DNA from: Phyllobacteriaceae bacterium
GTDB taxonomy: Bacteria > Pseudomonadota > Alphaproteobacteria > Rhizobiales > Rhizobiaceae
Direction: 5' to 3'
Length of the DNA: 48,971 nt
Assembly (NCBI GenBank): GCA_016711085.1
Contig: JADJTR010000013.1
Span: 1 to 48,971, forward strand
Below are positions 1-11,481 of the stretch, in pieces. Both the position numbers and the translations under genes were made by a program. The notes beneath the pieces were generated by a model, which did no database searches, had not been told where the DNA came from, and saw only the letters and a list, made by a program, of their open reading frames with translations. Position 1 is the first letter of the stretch. The number at the start of each line of letters is the position of its first letter.

Positions 1-1
1 C

Positions 2-355
2 TTCGCCGCCGAATTGATGGCGCCGACCGATGTCGCCGCGCAGATCGAAGCCGGCAAGGTGGCGCTGGTCGACATCCGCACCCCGCCCGAGTGGAAGGAA
101 ACCGGCGTGCCGGCCCCGGCGACGCCGATCGACATGACCTCGGCCAATTTCATTCCCGAGCTGAAGGCCGTCATCGCCGCCAACCCGGACAAGCGCCTCG
201 CCTTCATCTGCCGCACCGGCAACCGCTCGGCCCATCTGGCGCAGGTGCTGGAACAGGCCGGGCTGAAGGACGTCATCGACGTCGCCGGCGGCATCGCCGG
301 CAAGGGCGCCAACAAGGGCTGGATCGGCGAGGGCCTGCCGGTCAGGAAGCTGTAA
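2..355 (+). CDS. Rhodanese-like domain protein (5' partial)
   Basis: A single rhodanese (sulfurtransferase-like) domain. The N-terminal half shows the usual VALVDIRTPPEW strand-loop, and the active-site loop is CRTGNRS with the cysteine codon at 209-211, matching the CxxGxR loop of catalytically competent rhodaneses. A closing GGIAGKGANKGW segment is also typical. The frame is open to the left edge of the window, so the true start may lie upstream; internal candidates are TTG at 14 and ATG at 17. Family members move sulfane sulfur or bind thiols; the substrate here is unknown. No signal peptide is visible in the part present. Confidence 0.85.
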   Translation, partial: FAAELMAPTDVAAQIEAGKVALVDIRTPPEWKETGVPAPATPIDMTSANFIPELKAVIAANPDKRLAFICRTGNRSAHLAQVLEQAGLKDVIDVAGGIAGKGANKGWIGEGLPVRKL

Positions 356-385
356 CGGCGGCTTCGCGCCGGCACGGCGCGCCGC

Positions 386-637
386 TCAGTGCTTCTGCGC
401 CTGCACCAGGAAGGCGGCGATCTCGGTGTCGCCGAGCGAGCGGGCCGCCTCCAGCCGGTGCAGCCCCTCGACAAAGACGTGGCGCGCGCCGTCGACGGGT
501 CGCAGCTGGATCGGGATTTTCATGCCGTTCATCAGCATGTCCTCGGCCAGCGCCTGCACCCGCGCCGCGTCGAGCGTCTTCTTGCGCTTGACCGGCACAT
601 AAATGCCGTCAAGGCGGATCTTGTGGATGCGCAGCAT
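386..637 (-). CDS. Small ParB N-terminal-domain-like protein
   Basis: An 83-residue protein resembling the N-terminal half of a ParB/Spo0J-type nuclease-like domain. It has a start resembling I-x-L-D-x-I-Y-V-P-x-K, a helix for variable residues (ALAEDMLMNGMKIPIQLRP) and a FVEGLHRLEAARSLG segment in the place of the ParB GxHR box. There is no helix-turn-helix after it, so it is a minimal stand-alone domain and not a partition protein. Stand-alone domains of this kind are common in alphaproteobacteria and of unknown function. It lies between the rhodanese gene and the 3' end of uvrB, in the same direction as uvrB and 27 bases after its stop, so co-transcription is possible. Confidence 0.6.
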   Translation of the reverse strand: MLRIHKIRLDGIYVPVKRKKTLDAARVQALAEDMLMNGMKIPIQLRPVDGARHVFVEGLHRLEAARSLGDTEIAAFLVQAQKH

Positions 638-664
638 GGTCGCTCTCCCGATCTGCCGGCCACT

Positions 665-3642
<2,978 letters not shown>

Positions 3643-3750
3643 GCGGCGAATATGGGCGGAGTCACCGAAGATGGGAAGGGGCGCAGGTGACAGGGTGGTG
3701 TCAGGAGGGGGGCGGTTGCAGTCATCCGGATTTTTCGGCACATAAGTTTC

Positions 3751-4512
3751 ATGGATGACAAATCAATTGCTGAGTCGCTTTTCGCTATTGCCAAAGAAAA
3801 AATTCCAACTTCGGGCGAACTGGCTCGAGGTGCTTATCGGGACTCTGAATTTTACGAAATGAGCATCGCCGAACTAAAACGGAATTTCAGTCGCGCAGTT
3901 TCGAATATCCAGATTGAAGCCTATAATAGGTACTTGGCAAATGAACGAAATGTTGCTGCGGAAGCAATAAAAACCGTTTTTTTTGAGTTAATACATTCTG
4001 CAAATAGCAATTTGCAGGCATTAGACATTATTGCTGACCATTTCGGTGCTTTCGACAAATTCTCCTTAAGCCTGACACAAAGTCGTCGATCTCGGGCTGG
4101 CTCTGCCTTCGAGATTATCGTTTCTGAACTTTTCCTTAAACTTGGTTATCCCTATTCTGCACAAGCAAACATTCGGGGCAGCACACCAGACTACATACTA
4201 CCTTCGATTAGTTGGTATAATAGATATCCGTCCGATACAATAATTTTAACATTGAAAAGAACATTAAGGGAGCGCTGGAGGCAAATAGTCACGGAAAGCA
4301 GCTCTGGAACTTTCTATTTGGCTACTATTGATGAAGATATTTCAGGCCCAGGCCTTGAGCAAATGAAAGATAGAAACATCACCGTGGTTCTACCGGATGC
4401 TGTCAAGAATGAGCATTATCTGAAACGGCTCAATGTTATTTCGTTTGAGGATTTTTTTGAAGATCATCTAGACCCAGCGATGGCAAGATGGAAGAAAAAG
4501 GGAGCGATCTGA
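3751..4512 (+). CDS. EcoRII-like type II restriction endonuclease
   Basis: This 253-residue protein resembles the catalytic C-terminal domain of the EcoRII family. The segment from about residue 112, RRSRAGSAFEIIVSELF, then STPDYILPS and TIILTLKRTLRERWRQIV, matches the family order of Glu (E121), Asp (D147) and Lys (K169) of a PD-(D/E)xK-type core followed by the RWRQ helix. EcoRII relatives cut at CCWGG or related sites; the target here is unknown. The gene is markedly AT-rich compared with everything around it, which suggests recent transfer. It starts at the ATG at 3751, divergent from uvrB, and its last 77 bases overlap the convergent vsr gene. No controller protein gene is seen. Confidence 0.8.
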   Translation: MDDKSIAESLFAIAKEKIPTSGELARGAYRDSEFYEMSIAELKRNFSRAVSNIQIEAYNRYLANERNVAAEAIKTVFFELIHSANSNLQALDIIADHFGAFDKFSLSLTQSRRSRAGSAFEIIVSELFLKLGYPYSAQANIRGSTPDYILPSISWYNRYPSDTIILTLKRTLRERWRQIVTESSSGTFYLATIDEDISGPGLEQMKDRNITVVLPDAVKNEHYLKRLNVISFEDFFEDHLDPAMARWKKKGAI

Positions 4513-4867
4513 TATCACATTCCCATATAATTTTAGAAATCCATCCAATTTTTCCAAGCTCAGTTATTGCTTCCCAATCCCGCTCCACGTTCCTCCCGAT
4601 TTTTTCGCGCCACCACGCCTCTCGCGTTTTCGGCCATTTGAAGTTCCGGCATCCGTGGCCGTGCCAAAAACAGCCATGGACGAAGATCACGGTCCGGTAT
4701 TTCGGCAGCACGATGTCGGGTTTTCCCGGCAAGTCCTTCACATGCAGGCGATAGCGGAAGCCGGCCTTGTGCAAGGCGCGGCGGACGATCATTTCCGGCC
4801 TGGTGTTCTTGCCCCTGATGCCTGCCATCATGCGGCTGCGCGTGGCGGCGTCCACCACATCGGCCAT
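4436..4867 (-). CDS. vsr: Very short patch repair (Vsr) endonuclease
   Basis: Vsr nicks next to T:G mismatches made when 5-methylcytosine deaminates, so it normally accompanies a C5-methyltransferase. The protein has 143 residues and carries the family signatures TRSRMMAGIRGKNTRPE, the catalytic Asp in PGKPDIVLP (residue 51), and VHGCFWHGHGC with histidines 64 and 69, at the same positions as in E. coli Vsr. The ATG at 4867 follows the methyltransferase stop by one base, so the two are almost certainly co-transcribed and translationally coupled. Its 3' end overlaps the 3' end of the endonuclease gene by 77 bases. Confidence 0.95.
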   Translation of the reverse strand: MADVVDAATRSRMMAGIRGKNTRPEMIVRRALHKAGFRYRLHVKDLPGKPDIVLPKYRTVIFVHGCFWHGHGCRNFKWPKTREAWWREKIGRNVERDWEAITELGKIGWISKIIWECDIRSLPFSSILPSLGLDDLQKNPQTK

Positions 4868-4868
4868 G

Positions 4869-6106
4869 TCAGGCGACCTTCTTCGCCACCGGAGTTTCGG
4901 CGAGAATGAACGGCTTCATGTGCTCCGCCACGGCTCGCACCGCGTCGACGCAGACCGAATTGCCGAATTGCCGGTAAGCCTGCGTATCGGAAACCGGAAT
5001 CCTGAAATCCCTGCCATTTGGTTCCTCGAAACCCATCAGGCGGGCGCATTCACGCGGAGTCAACCTGCGCGGGTTGCGCCCTCCATCCTGTTTGACGAGG
5101 ATTTCCGACCCGTCCTTGAAATAGCGCGCCGACAGGGTCCGGGCCACATCATTCCGGCCGACGAGACCGAATCCGAATCCGTTGCCTTTGGCCTGATGCT
5201 TCTCGGCATAGCGTTGCAGGTAGTTCCAGAGATGGTCGGTCAGAGTGTATTTATCGGACACGCGCGCGATGTTGCCGACGGTGAAATGGGAATCCGGCGC
5301 TTCGCTTCCGTCTTCCGGGTGAAGGATCGCATCGAGGCGAGGTCCCTTGGCCGTATCGGGCACTTTCAGGTCATCGAAGGAGAAGCCTGTATCCTCGCGG
5401 AAACCCGCAATGAAAATGCGTTCGCGGTGCTGCGGCACCCATGATTTGGCGTCGATGATGCGCCAGGAAATCGTGTAGCCGAGTTCCTTTTCCAGCACAT
5501 GCCTGATGGTTTGGAAGGTCCGGCCTTTGTCATGGCTGACGAGGTTCTTCACGTTTTCCAGCAGGAACGCCTTCGGACGGTGGTGCTCAATGCTGCGTTG
5601 CACGTCGAAAAACAGCGTGCCCTGCGTGTCGCAGGCGAAACCGTGCGGCCGGCCGAGCGCATTCTTCTTGGAAACGCCGGCAATCGAGAACGGCTGGCAG
5701 GGAAACCGGCCAGCAGAACATCGTGCTTCGGGATCTCGTTGGCCCGGATTTTGGTGATGTCGCCTGCGATCTCGTGATCGTCGTTCGGAAAATTGGCGCG
5801 ATAGGTTTTCTGGCTGTAACGGTCCCATTCGCTGGTGAAAACGCACTTGCCGCCGATGGCTTCGAATCCAAGCCGCAATCCGCCGATGCCGGCGAAAAGG
5901 TCGATGAAGGTGAACCCGGATACGGGTGTCGACGCCGCACGGGGATGGAGTTCAAGCCAGGTTTTCAACGCCTGGATATAGGGTATCTTCGCAATAACCT
6001 CGCCCGTTGCATATCGCCTGACTGTCTTGGCGCTGATATCGAGATACTCTCCGGCCTCGCTATCGCTCAACCCCGAGCGAGCCAGCAGTTCCCCGAACTT
6101 CGTCAT
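4869..6106 (-). CDS. DNA (cytosine-5-)-methyltransferase, frameshifted at the PCQ motif
   Basis: Modification enzyme of the island. In order, it has an N-terminal helix-turn-helix-like region (LSDSEAGEYLDISAKTVRRY), motif I FIDLFAGIGGLRLGFE, motif IV, motif VI (ENVKNL), motif VIII (QHRERIFIAGFR), a target-recognition region, motif IX (RRLTPRECARLMGF) and motif X (QFGNSVCVDAV). The start is the ATG at 6106 (MTKFGELLARSG), with GAGG six bases upstream. The reading frame changes at about 5699-5703: the upstream frame ends LLAGFP and the downstream frame resumes PCQPFS, so one base is missing in the GGG run exactly at the catalytic cysteine motif. With one base restored the enzyme is complete (about 413 residues). 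An active endonuclease without this enzyme would normally be toxic, so a sequencing error is the simplest reading. Confidence 0.9.
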
Positions 6107-6165
6107 CGCTCGCCTCGAATCGTTTTCCTGGGAATATTTTAGACAGACTGTCACGAAGCGTCCCA

Positions 6166-6741
6166 TTTGTAAACCGGTATGTTCGGTTTTTGTTCCAATT
6201 CGGAGAAACAGTTTTTTCTGTTTTTTTTCAACCCCTTATTGCCGATCGCCGACTGCCGATTGCCCAATCCATCCACACTCGTCGCGCCCGCCGCATAATC
6301 CCCCTCGCCTCCCGCGACAGGGAACCCGGTCTCATGAACCGGTGGGATCGGGGCGGGGGGACGGTGCGGAACCGGAGGACGACGGTTTGGTCCTCTGGTC
6401 GGAGACCCCAGGTTCCGGCCCTTCAGGACGGCCCGAGGCGTTGCGTGCGCCGATGACGGCGACAGTCCGGGGCGAAAACACCGGACGGGCGGCCGAAAGG
6501 TCGCACTACCAACAAGACTGGCGATCTTCCGGCCGCCCGTCTTCCCTGACCGCCCCTTTTCCCTCCCCCTCGCGGGGAGGGTGTTGCCCAAGGCGACGGG
6601 AGGGGCCTTCCAACAGCCAGACGGGAAACCGGGCGTGGCGAGGATAAGGCATGCCCTCACCCACCCGTGATCGCCCCGGGCCTTCCGCCCTTGACGCCGC
6701 CGCCCCATATCGGCGTCAATGACAACAAAAGGGAGAAGCCC
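6166..6741. other. Repeat-rich intergenic spacer
   Basis: I see no gene in this stretch. It contains a T-rich tract near 6208-6230, imperfect tandem copies of GCCGAT/GCCGACT at about 6240-6268 (a pattern seen in rhizobial intergenic repeats), an inverted repeat GTCCGG/CCGGAC near 6468-6486, a 12-base perfect inverted repeat GACGGGCGGCCG (6484-6495) / CGGCCGCCCGTC (6530-6541), and a CCCTCCCC/GGGGAGGG palindrome at 6561-6581. It separates the restriction-modification island from the msrB-msrA operon and looks like a pile-up of small repeat elements. Confidence 0.6.
6561..6610. repeat. Palindromic repeat (CCCTCCCC...GGGGAGGG type)
   Basis: The hairpin CCCTCCCCCTCGCGGGGAGGG at 6561-6581 is followed by GTGTTGCCCAAGGCGACGGGAGGGG. 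It is related by its arms to the two palindromic elements in uvrB. Confidence 0.55.
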
Positions 6742-7194
6742 ATGCCCGCCAGCGCCCGCGGCCGCGACGACGCCGTCGCCAGCCTGACCGACGAGCAATA
6801 CCGCGTCACCCAGCAATGCGGCACCGAGCCGCCGTTCCGCAACGCCTTCTGGAACCATCACGAGGCCGGCCTCTATGTCGACATCGTCTCCGGCGAACCA
6901 TTGTTCGCTTCCGTGCACAAATTCGATTCGGGCACCGGCTGGCCGAGCTTCACCCGGCCGGTGAAACCCGGCCACGTTGCCGAAAAGGCCGATGTCAGCC
7001 ACGGCATGCGCCGCGTCGAGGTGCGCTCGGTCGAGGGCGACAGCCATCTCGGCCACGTGTTCGGCGACGGGCCGGCCGGCGGCATGCGCTACTGCATCAA
7101 TTCGGCGTCGCTGCGCTTCGTGCCGCTGTCGGCGCTGGAGACTGAGGGCTACGGCGAATTCATCGCTTTGTTCGACAAGGAGAATGCGCCATGA
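6742..7194 (+). CDS. msrB: Peptide-methionine (R)-S-oxide reductase MsrB
   Basis: MsrB reduces the R form of methionine sulfoxide in proteins. The protein has 150 residues from the ATG at 6742, which is preceded by AAAAGGGAGAAG; an open frame extends upstream to 6667 but has no good ribosome site. Signatures are VTQQCGTEPPFRNAFW, FDSGTGWPSF, SHLGHVF and the catalytic cysteine in RYCINSASLRF. The CxxC pairs of zinc-binding MsrB forms are absent. Its stop overlaps the msrA start by four bases (ATGA), so the two enzymes are made together and cover both sulfoxide stereoisomers. Confidence 0.95.
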   Translation: MPASARGRDDAVASLTDEQYRVTQQCGTEPPFRNAFWNHHEAGLYVDIVSGEPLFASVHKFDSGTGWPSFTRPVKPGHVAEKADVSHGMRRVEVRSVEGDSHLGHVFGDGPAGGMRYCINSASLRFVPLSALETEGYGEFIALFDKENAP

Positions 7195-7694
7195 CCACCG
7201 AAACCGCTGTTCTCGCCGGCGGCTGCTTCTGGGGCATGCAGGAGTTGATCCGCAAGCGTCCCGGCGTGCTGTCGACCCGCGTCGGCTATACCGGCGGCGA
7301 TGTCGCCAACGCCACCTACCGCAATCATGGCGACCACGCCGAGGCGATCGAGATCGTTTTCGACCCGGCGCGGACGACCTACCGCGCACTGCTGGAGTTG
7401 TTCTTCCAGATCCACGACCCCACGACGCGCGATCGTCAGGGCAACGATGTCGGCCGCTCCTACCGTTCGGCGATCTACTTTACATCGCCAGCGCAGGAGC
7501 AGACGGCCCGCGACACCATCGCCGATGTCGATGCCTCAGGCCTGTGGCCCGGCAAGGTCGTCACCGAGATCGCCCCGGCCGGCCCGTTCTGGCAGGCCGA
7601 GCCCGAGCATCAGGACTATTTGCGGCGCTATCCCGGCGGCTACACCTGTCATTTCCCCCGGCCGGGCTGGGTGCTGCCGAAGCGGGCGGCGTGA
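7191..7694 (+). CDS. msrA: Peptide-methionine (S)-S-oxide reductase MsrA
   Basis: MsrA reduces the S form of methionine sulfoxide. The protein has 167 residues with the catalytic GGCFWGMQELI motif near the N-terminus, VGYTGG, the YRNHGDHAEAIEIVFDP segment and PTTRDRQGNDVGRSYRSAIY, all typical of the family. A cysteine near the C-terminus (YTCHF) is a candidate resolving cysteine. It is translationally coupled to msrB through an ATGA overlap. Its 3' end is three bases from the end of the convergent gene at 7698. Confidence 0.97.
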   Translation: MTTETAVLAGGCFWGMQELIRKRPGVLSTRVGYTGGDVANATYRNHGDHAEAIEIVFDPARTTYRALLELFFQIHDPTTRDRQGNDVGRSYRSAIYFTSPAQEQTARDTIADVDASGLWPGKVVTEIAPAGPFWQAEPEHQDYLRRYPGGYTCHFPRPGWVLPKRAA

Positions 7695-7697
7695 ACA

Positions 7698-8861
7698 TCA
7701 CGGTCGGTAGCGCCCGGTCGGGGCGAAGTCGCCGATGAGGCCCTCCGCCGCAGCCACGCCTTCCGGCACGGCGGCGAAGCTCGAGGCGAACCCGCCGCCG
7801 AACGGCGTCGCGGTATCGAGTTGGCGCACGATCAGCACGCGCGGGCCGGAAAACCAGCCCCAGCCCAACCGGTTGACGCCGGATTGCGGCGCGCCATTGC
7901 CCGGCCCGACGACGAAGCGGGCGAGACCGTCCGGGTCGATCGCGACATCGCTGTCGGTGATGCAGGCGCTGGTCGAGGTTTCGCGCACGCCGCCGAGACA
8001 CACCGACCAGTATCGCACGCCCCGCCCGTCCGCGCCCGGCTTCAGCGGCGGCGGGCGGAAGGTGATTTCGGCGCTCTCGCCCAGCGCCGGGTCGAGCGGC
8101 GCGAAGGCGTAGACGACGTGCCGATTGGCGAAGAGCGGCGTGTTCTCCGCCCGGCGCGCGCGAAAGCGGATCGGCGCGGCCTCGCCGGCGGCGATCCGCG
8201 CCCTTTGCTCGGCCAACATCGCCGCGAACACGGCGTCTCGGGCCGCCGCCTGCGTCGGGTCGCGCACGCTTGCCGGCAGGGCGAAGACCGGTCGGCACGG
8301 CGCCGGCGCGCCGGTCGCCGCGTCGAGCGCGGTCACGCGGGGCGGCGACCCCTGCCCGGCATAAATCCGCCAAACCAGGGCGATGCGTTCGATATCGGGC
8401 GGAAAAGCCAGCGTCGGGCCAACGCCGCCAGGGCCAGCAGGCCGGGCGTAGACGCTGAATTTCGCGCCTTCGGCCGCGCCGATGTCGATATCCGCAAGCG
8501 CCGCCACGACTACGCCGCTCGCCGCGTCATAGGCATGCAGGCTCCAATAGCGCGCCGGCGCCGCGACACCGTCGATGCGGAAGGCGAGCGGCCGGTCGCC
8601 GTCTTTCGCTGGCAGGGTCAGGACCCGGTAGCTCGCCCGCGTCTCGGGAAAAAACGGCGCGAGATAGGGCGTCGCCGCGTCGATGGGAACAGACCAGTCG
8701 CCGGTGCAATCGGCCGGATCCAACCCGGCGGGCGCAGCCATCCACGAGCGCGCCTGAAACAGCGCGACGAGAACAAGCCCCGGATTCCAGGCGTAGGCGA
8801 GCGGCAGGACGATCAGCCCGATGAGGCCGAACCGGCTGACCCACGCCGCCAGCACCCGCAT
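7698..8861 (-). CDS. Conserved membrane-anchored protein of unknown function
   Basis: A 387-residue protein with one hydrophobic segment at about residues 10-35 (FGLIGLIVLPLAYAWNPGLVLVALF) and the rest predicted extracytoplasmic. Repeated features are ARYWSLHAYD in the first half and RYWSVCLGG in the second, with TSTSACITDSDV after it. The YWS-plus-beta pattern reminds me of DUF1214-like proteins, but I cannot confirm that. The ATG at 8861 lies four bases after the stop of the DUF1176 gene, so the two probably form an operon and may act together in the envelope. Confidence 0.6.
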   Translation of the reverse strand: MRVLAAWVSRFGLIGLIVLPLAYAWNPGLVLVALFQARSWMAAPAGLDPADCTGDWSVPIDAATPYLAPFFPETRASYRVLTLPAKDGDRPLAFRIDGVAAPARYWSLHAYDAASGVVVAALADIDIGAAEGAKFSVYARPAGPGGVGPTLAFPPDIERIALVWRIYAGQGSPPRVTALDAATGAPAPCRPVFALPASVRDPTQAAARDAVFAAMLAEQRARIAAGEAAPIRFRARRAENTPLFANRHVVYAFAPLDPALGESAEITFRPPPLKPGADGRGVRYWSVCLGGVRETSTSACITDSDVAIDPDGLARFVVGPGNGAPQSGVNRLGWGWFSGPRVLIVRQLDTATPFGGGFASSFAAVPEGVAAAEGLIGDFAPTGRYRP

Positions 8862-8865
8862 GGCG

Positions 8866-10800
8866 TCAGTCCGCCCCGGCTTCGTGCGCGGATTCGTCCG
8901 ACCGGTCGGGGAAAGCCGAGGCGCGATACGTCATCGGCCAAAAATCGCGCCAGCCCTGGCACCAGTCCATGCGCGACTGGTCGTAGAGCCGGAAACCGCC
9001 GGCCTCCCAAACATGGCGGGCGCTGACGCCGCAATCGCCGATGCCGCGGCCGCGATTGTAGGAGCGCAGCACGAACGGCCGCGCTCCCGCCTCGCCCTCC
9101 GGTTCGGCCATGGTCACCGCGTCGAGCGACCGTTGCACCTCCGGCAGCCAGACTTCCGGATCGTCGGCGACCGCGCCATCGCCCTCGGGGCGCTCGAACA
9201 TCAGTTGCGTCGCCTTGCCGGCCTCGAAAAGGAACGCCATCGAAGCGAAATTGTAGGCGCCGCGCGAACAGCCGAGCAGCCAGATCTGGCGCGCCGCATC
9301 GAGCGAATGGCCCTTGGCCCCATGGCCGCCCGATTCCATGACGAAGTCATGCTCGTCGCAGGCCGCCTTCCACGCCTCGACCACCGCCACGGGCGGTTCG
9401 CCGGCGACCTCGCCGCCATCGACCGGCTCGGGATCGACGACGGGCAATTTCGGCGGCTGGGGAACGGCGGCGGGCTTCTGGCCGGCCGGTTCGTTAAGCG
9501 CCGTTTCGCCGCCGGCGCGACCCTGGACGCCGTCGATGAAATCGACCGCTTGGCGGAAACCGGCAAGCGCCAGCGTTCCGAGAATCGGCTCGCCCGGCGC
9601 AGCGCGCAGCCCCATTTCGTCGGAAGCGGCGATCAGGCCAAGCACTTCCGGCGCGCTCGCCGCCGGAACCGTGAGCGTGGACAGGCCGGGCGAATGCGAC
9701 CACGACAGCGGTTCGAGGGTCGCCGAAACCGCTTCGGCCGGCATGGTCCCGTCGAAAAACAGCGATTCGTGCGGCAGGCCGAGCTGTTGGTTTTCGTCGA
9801 AGGGCTGCGCCATCAACATCACATGCGCCGCGCCGACCGGGCCGGCGTCGCGAAAATAGTCGATGCGCAGGCGGCCTTCATGCTCGCCTTCGGCGAACGC
9901 CGTGGCGACGCAGGAATTGGCGTTGTCGCAGGCAACCTTCCAGACGCCGAATTCGGCCGTGCGCGGCCCCTCGCCTTCGGACGCCGGCGCATTGGCCTTG
10001 GCTTCGTCTTCCCAATGCTCGACGCTGGCCTGAAAGGCGCCATCCTCCTTGAGCGACAGGCGGTAGCGCCCGACGGCGGCGGCGGCGATGAAATCGCCGG
10101 CTTCGGCCAGCCCGTCGCCGAGCGTCGCCAGCGCGGCGAGGCGTTCATGCAGGTCAAGCGCGGTCAGATAGGCGTTGGTCGCCGCCGCGATGGCGAATTC
10201 GCGCAGGCCGGCGGCGGCGACACGGCTTTCCGGCGGATCCATCGCCAGTTTGCCGATCAGCCTTTGCGCGCCGACGCGCCAGACGGCGCTACGGTCCTGG
10301 CCGAGAGAAAAAGCTGCCGCCAGACCGGATTCGGCCATGGCGAAATCGCCCGCGGCCAACGCATCGAGCGCGCCCGGCAGGACATCCTCCGCCATGCCGT
10401 CGGCATCGGGCAGGGTCAGCCATTGCGTGTCGGCGCGGTAGAGGAAATCGCCGTGCAGGTAAGCGATCTCGCCCATGCGGTCGCGCCGCAATTCGGAAAG
10501 TTCGACCCTGGCGCCGACCCACGACATGGCAACGCCGGTCGGATCGGCGCGCAGGCCGCTGACAGCGGACAGCAGGAGGCATTGGTCGCCGTCAAGCCGT
10601 GTGGCGACGCAGCCGGCGGTTTCGCGGCAGATGTCGACACAGCGGGTTCCGCCGTCCGGCAGCGGTTCGGATTTCAGCGCCGGCCCGTCGACGATTTCGC
10701 CGGCGTGTTCGGCGAATCTCAAGACCGGTTCGGCGATGGCGGGAAGGCAGAGGAAAATGGCGAGCGAGGCGCCGGCGCCGGCGCGGCAGGCAAGGCGCAT
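8866..10800 (-). CDS. Secreted DUF1176-domain protein with PAN-like N-terminal region
   Basis: A 644-residue protein with a signal peptide (MRLACRAGAGASLAIFLCLPAIAEP). Residues about 35-85 contain GGTRCVDICRETAGCVATRL ... CLLLS, a cysteine pattern like a PAN/apple module. The C-terminal half fits DUF1176: VEAWKAACDEHDF, a middle beta-rich region, GRGIGDCGVSARHVWEAGGFRLYDQS and WCQGWRDFWPMTYRA. There is a second W-K-V-A-C-D-N segment in the middle (near residue 280). DUF1176 proteins are periplasmic and of unknown function. It is followed after four bases by the membrane-anchored gene. Confidence 0.75.
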   Translation of the reverse strand: MRLACRAGAGASLAIFLCLPAIAEPVLRFAEHAGEIVDGPALKSEPLPDGGTRCVDICRETAGCVATRLDGDQCLLLSAVSGLRADPTGVAMSWVGARVELSELRRDRMGEIAYLHGDFLYRADTQWLTLPDADGMAEDVLPGALDALAAGDFAMAESGLAAAFSLGQDRSAVWRVGAQRLIGKLAMDPPESRVAAAGLREFAIAAATNAYLTALDLHERLAALATLGDGLAEAGDFIAAAAVGRYRLSLKEDGAFQASVEHWEDEAKANAPASEGEGPRTAEFGVWKVACDNANSCVATAFAEGEHEGRLRIDYFRDAGPVGAAHVMLMAQPFDENQQLGLPHESLFFDGTMPAEAVSATLEPLSWSHSPGLSTLTVPAASAPEVLGLIAASDEMGLRAAPGEPILGTLALAGFRQAVDFIDGVQGRAGGETALNEPAGQKPAAVPQPPKLPVVDPEPVDGGEVAGEPPVAVVEAWKAACDEHDFVMESGGHGAKGHSLDAARQIWLLGCSRGAYNFASMAFLFEAGKATQLMFERPEGDGAVADDPEVWLPEVQRSLDAVTMAEPEGEAGARPFVLRSYNRGRGIGDCGVSARHVWEAGGFRLYDQSRMDWCQGWRDFWPMTYRASAFPDRSDESAHEAGAD

Positions 10801-10814
10801 GATGACATCCGGAT

Positions 10815-10851
10815 ATGAAAGGCCCCGCGCCGTACAGACAGGGCGCGGGGC
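10815..10851 (-). terminator. Probable Rho-independent terminator of dksA
   Basis: The stem GCCCCGCGCC (10822-10831) pairs with GGCGCGGGGC (10842-10851) around a 10-base loop. Read on the minus strand it follows dksA and is trailed by CTTTC, a short T tract. It sits between dksA and the start of the DUF1176 gene. Confidence 0.6.
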
Positions 10852-10877
10852 GAATCGTCAAGCCGTCGATGCCGGTT

Positions 10878-11294
10878 TCAATCGTCGCGATACACTTTTT
10901 CGCGGCGCTCGTGGCGCTCCTGCGCCTCGAGCGACAGGGTCGCGATCGGCCGCGCGTCGAGGCGCTTGAGCGAGATCGGCTCGCCGGTCTCCTCGCAGTA
11001 TCCATAGGTGCCCTCGTCGATGCGGGCGATCGCCGCGTCGATCTTCGAAATCAGTTTGCGTTGGCGGTCGCGGGCGCGCAATTCGATGGCGCGGTCGGTT
11101 TCCGACGAGGCGCGGTCGGCGAGATCGGGCAGGTTGGCGTTGTCCTGCTGCAGCGTTTCGAGCGTTTCGCGCGCTTCCTTGAGGATGTCATTCTTCCACG
11201 TTGTCAGCTTGGCGCGGAAATAGGCCTTCTGCCGTTCGCTCATGAACGGCTCGTTTTCGGTCGGGACATAGCGGGCGTCAATGGCGTCCATCAT
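10878..11294 (-). CDS. dksA: RNA polymerase-binding transcription factor DksA (single-cysteine form)
   Basis: DksA binds in the RNA polymerase secondary channel and, with ppGpp, adjusts transcription of rRNA and amino acid genes. The 138-residue protein has the long coiled coil with the DxxDxA-like tip region (LADRASSETDRA) and the C-terminal globular part YGYCEETGEPISLKRLDARPIATLSLEAQERHERRE. At the four positions that hold zinc-binding cysteines in E. coli this protein has C100, T103, S121 and A124, the single-cysteine type known from alphaproteobacteria. The ATG at 11294 follows AGGGGTGA. Confidence 0.95.
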   Translation of the reverse strand: MMDAIDARYVPTENEPFMSERQKAYFRAKLTTWKNDILKEARETLETLQQDNANLPDLADRASSETDRAIELRARDRQRKLISKIDAAIARIDEGTYGYCEETGEPISLKRLDARPIATLSLEAQERHERREKVYRDD

Positions 11295-11481
11295 TCCGAT
11301 TCACCCCTGCGCGTTCGGTTGGCGCGCCATATACAGCCGCCACATGGGGCGCACAAGCAGTGTTGCGCCGACCGATCCGCCGCCCGCATTGCCTCGCCGT
11401 CGTGTCGGATGTGTGACGCCGCCCTTGCGCCGACTTTGACCGGGCATTATTCCCGAACGCGGAGCAGGAGCGGGAGAGGCC

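Noticed and set aside
8821..10818. 665-residue open frame opposite the DUF1176 gene
   Set aside because: The minus-strand frame has a signal peptide and family motifs; the plus frame has none and is a GC-rich shadow.
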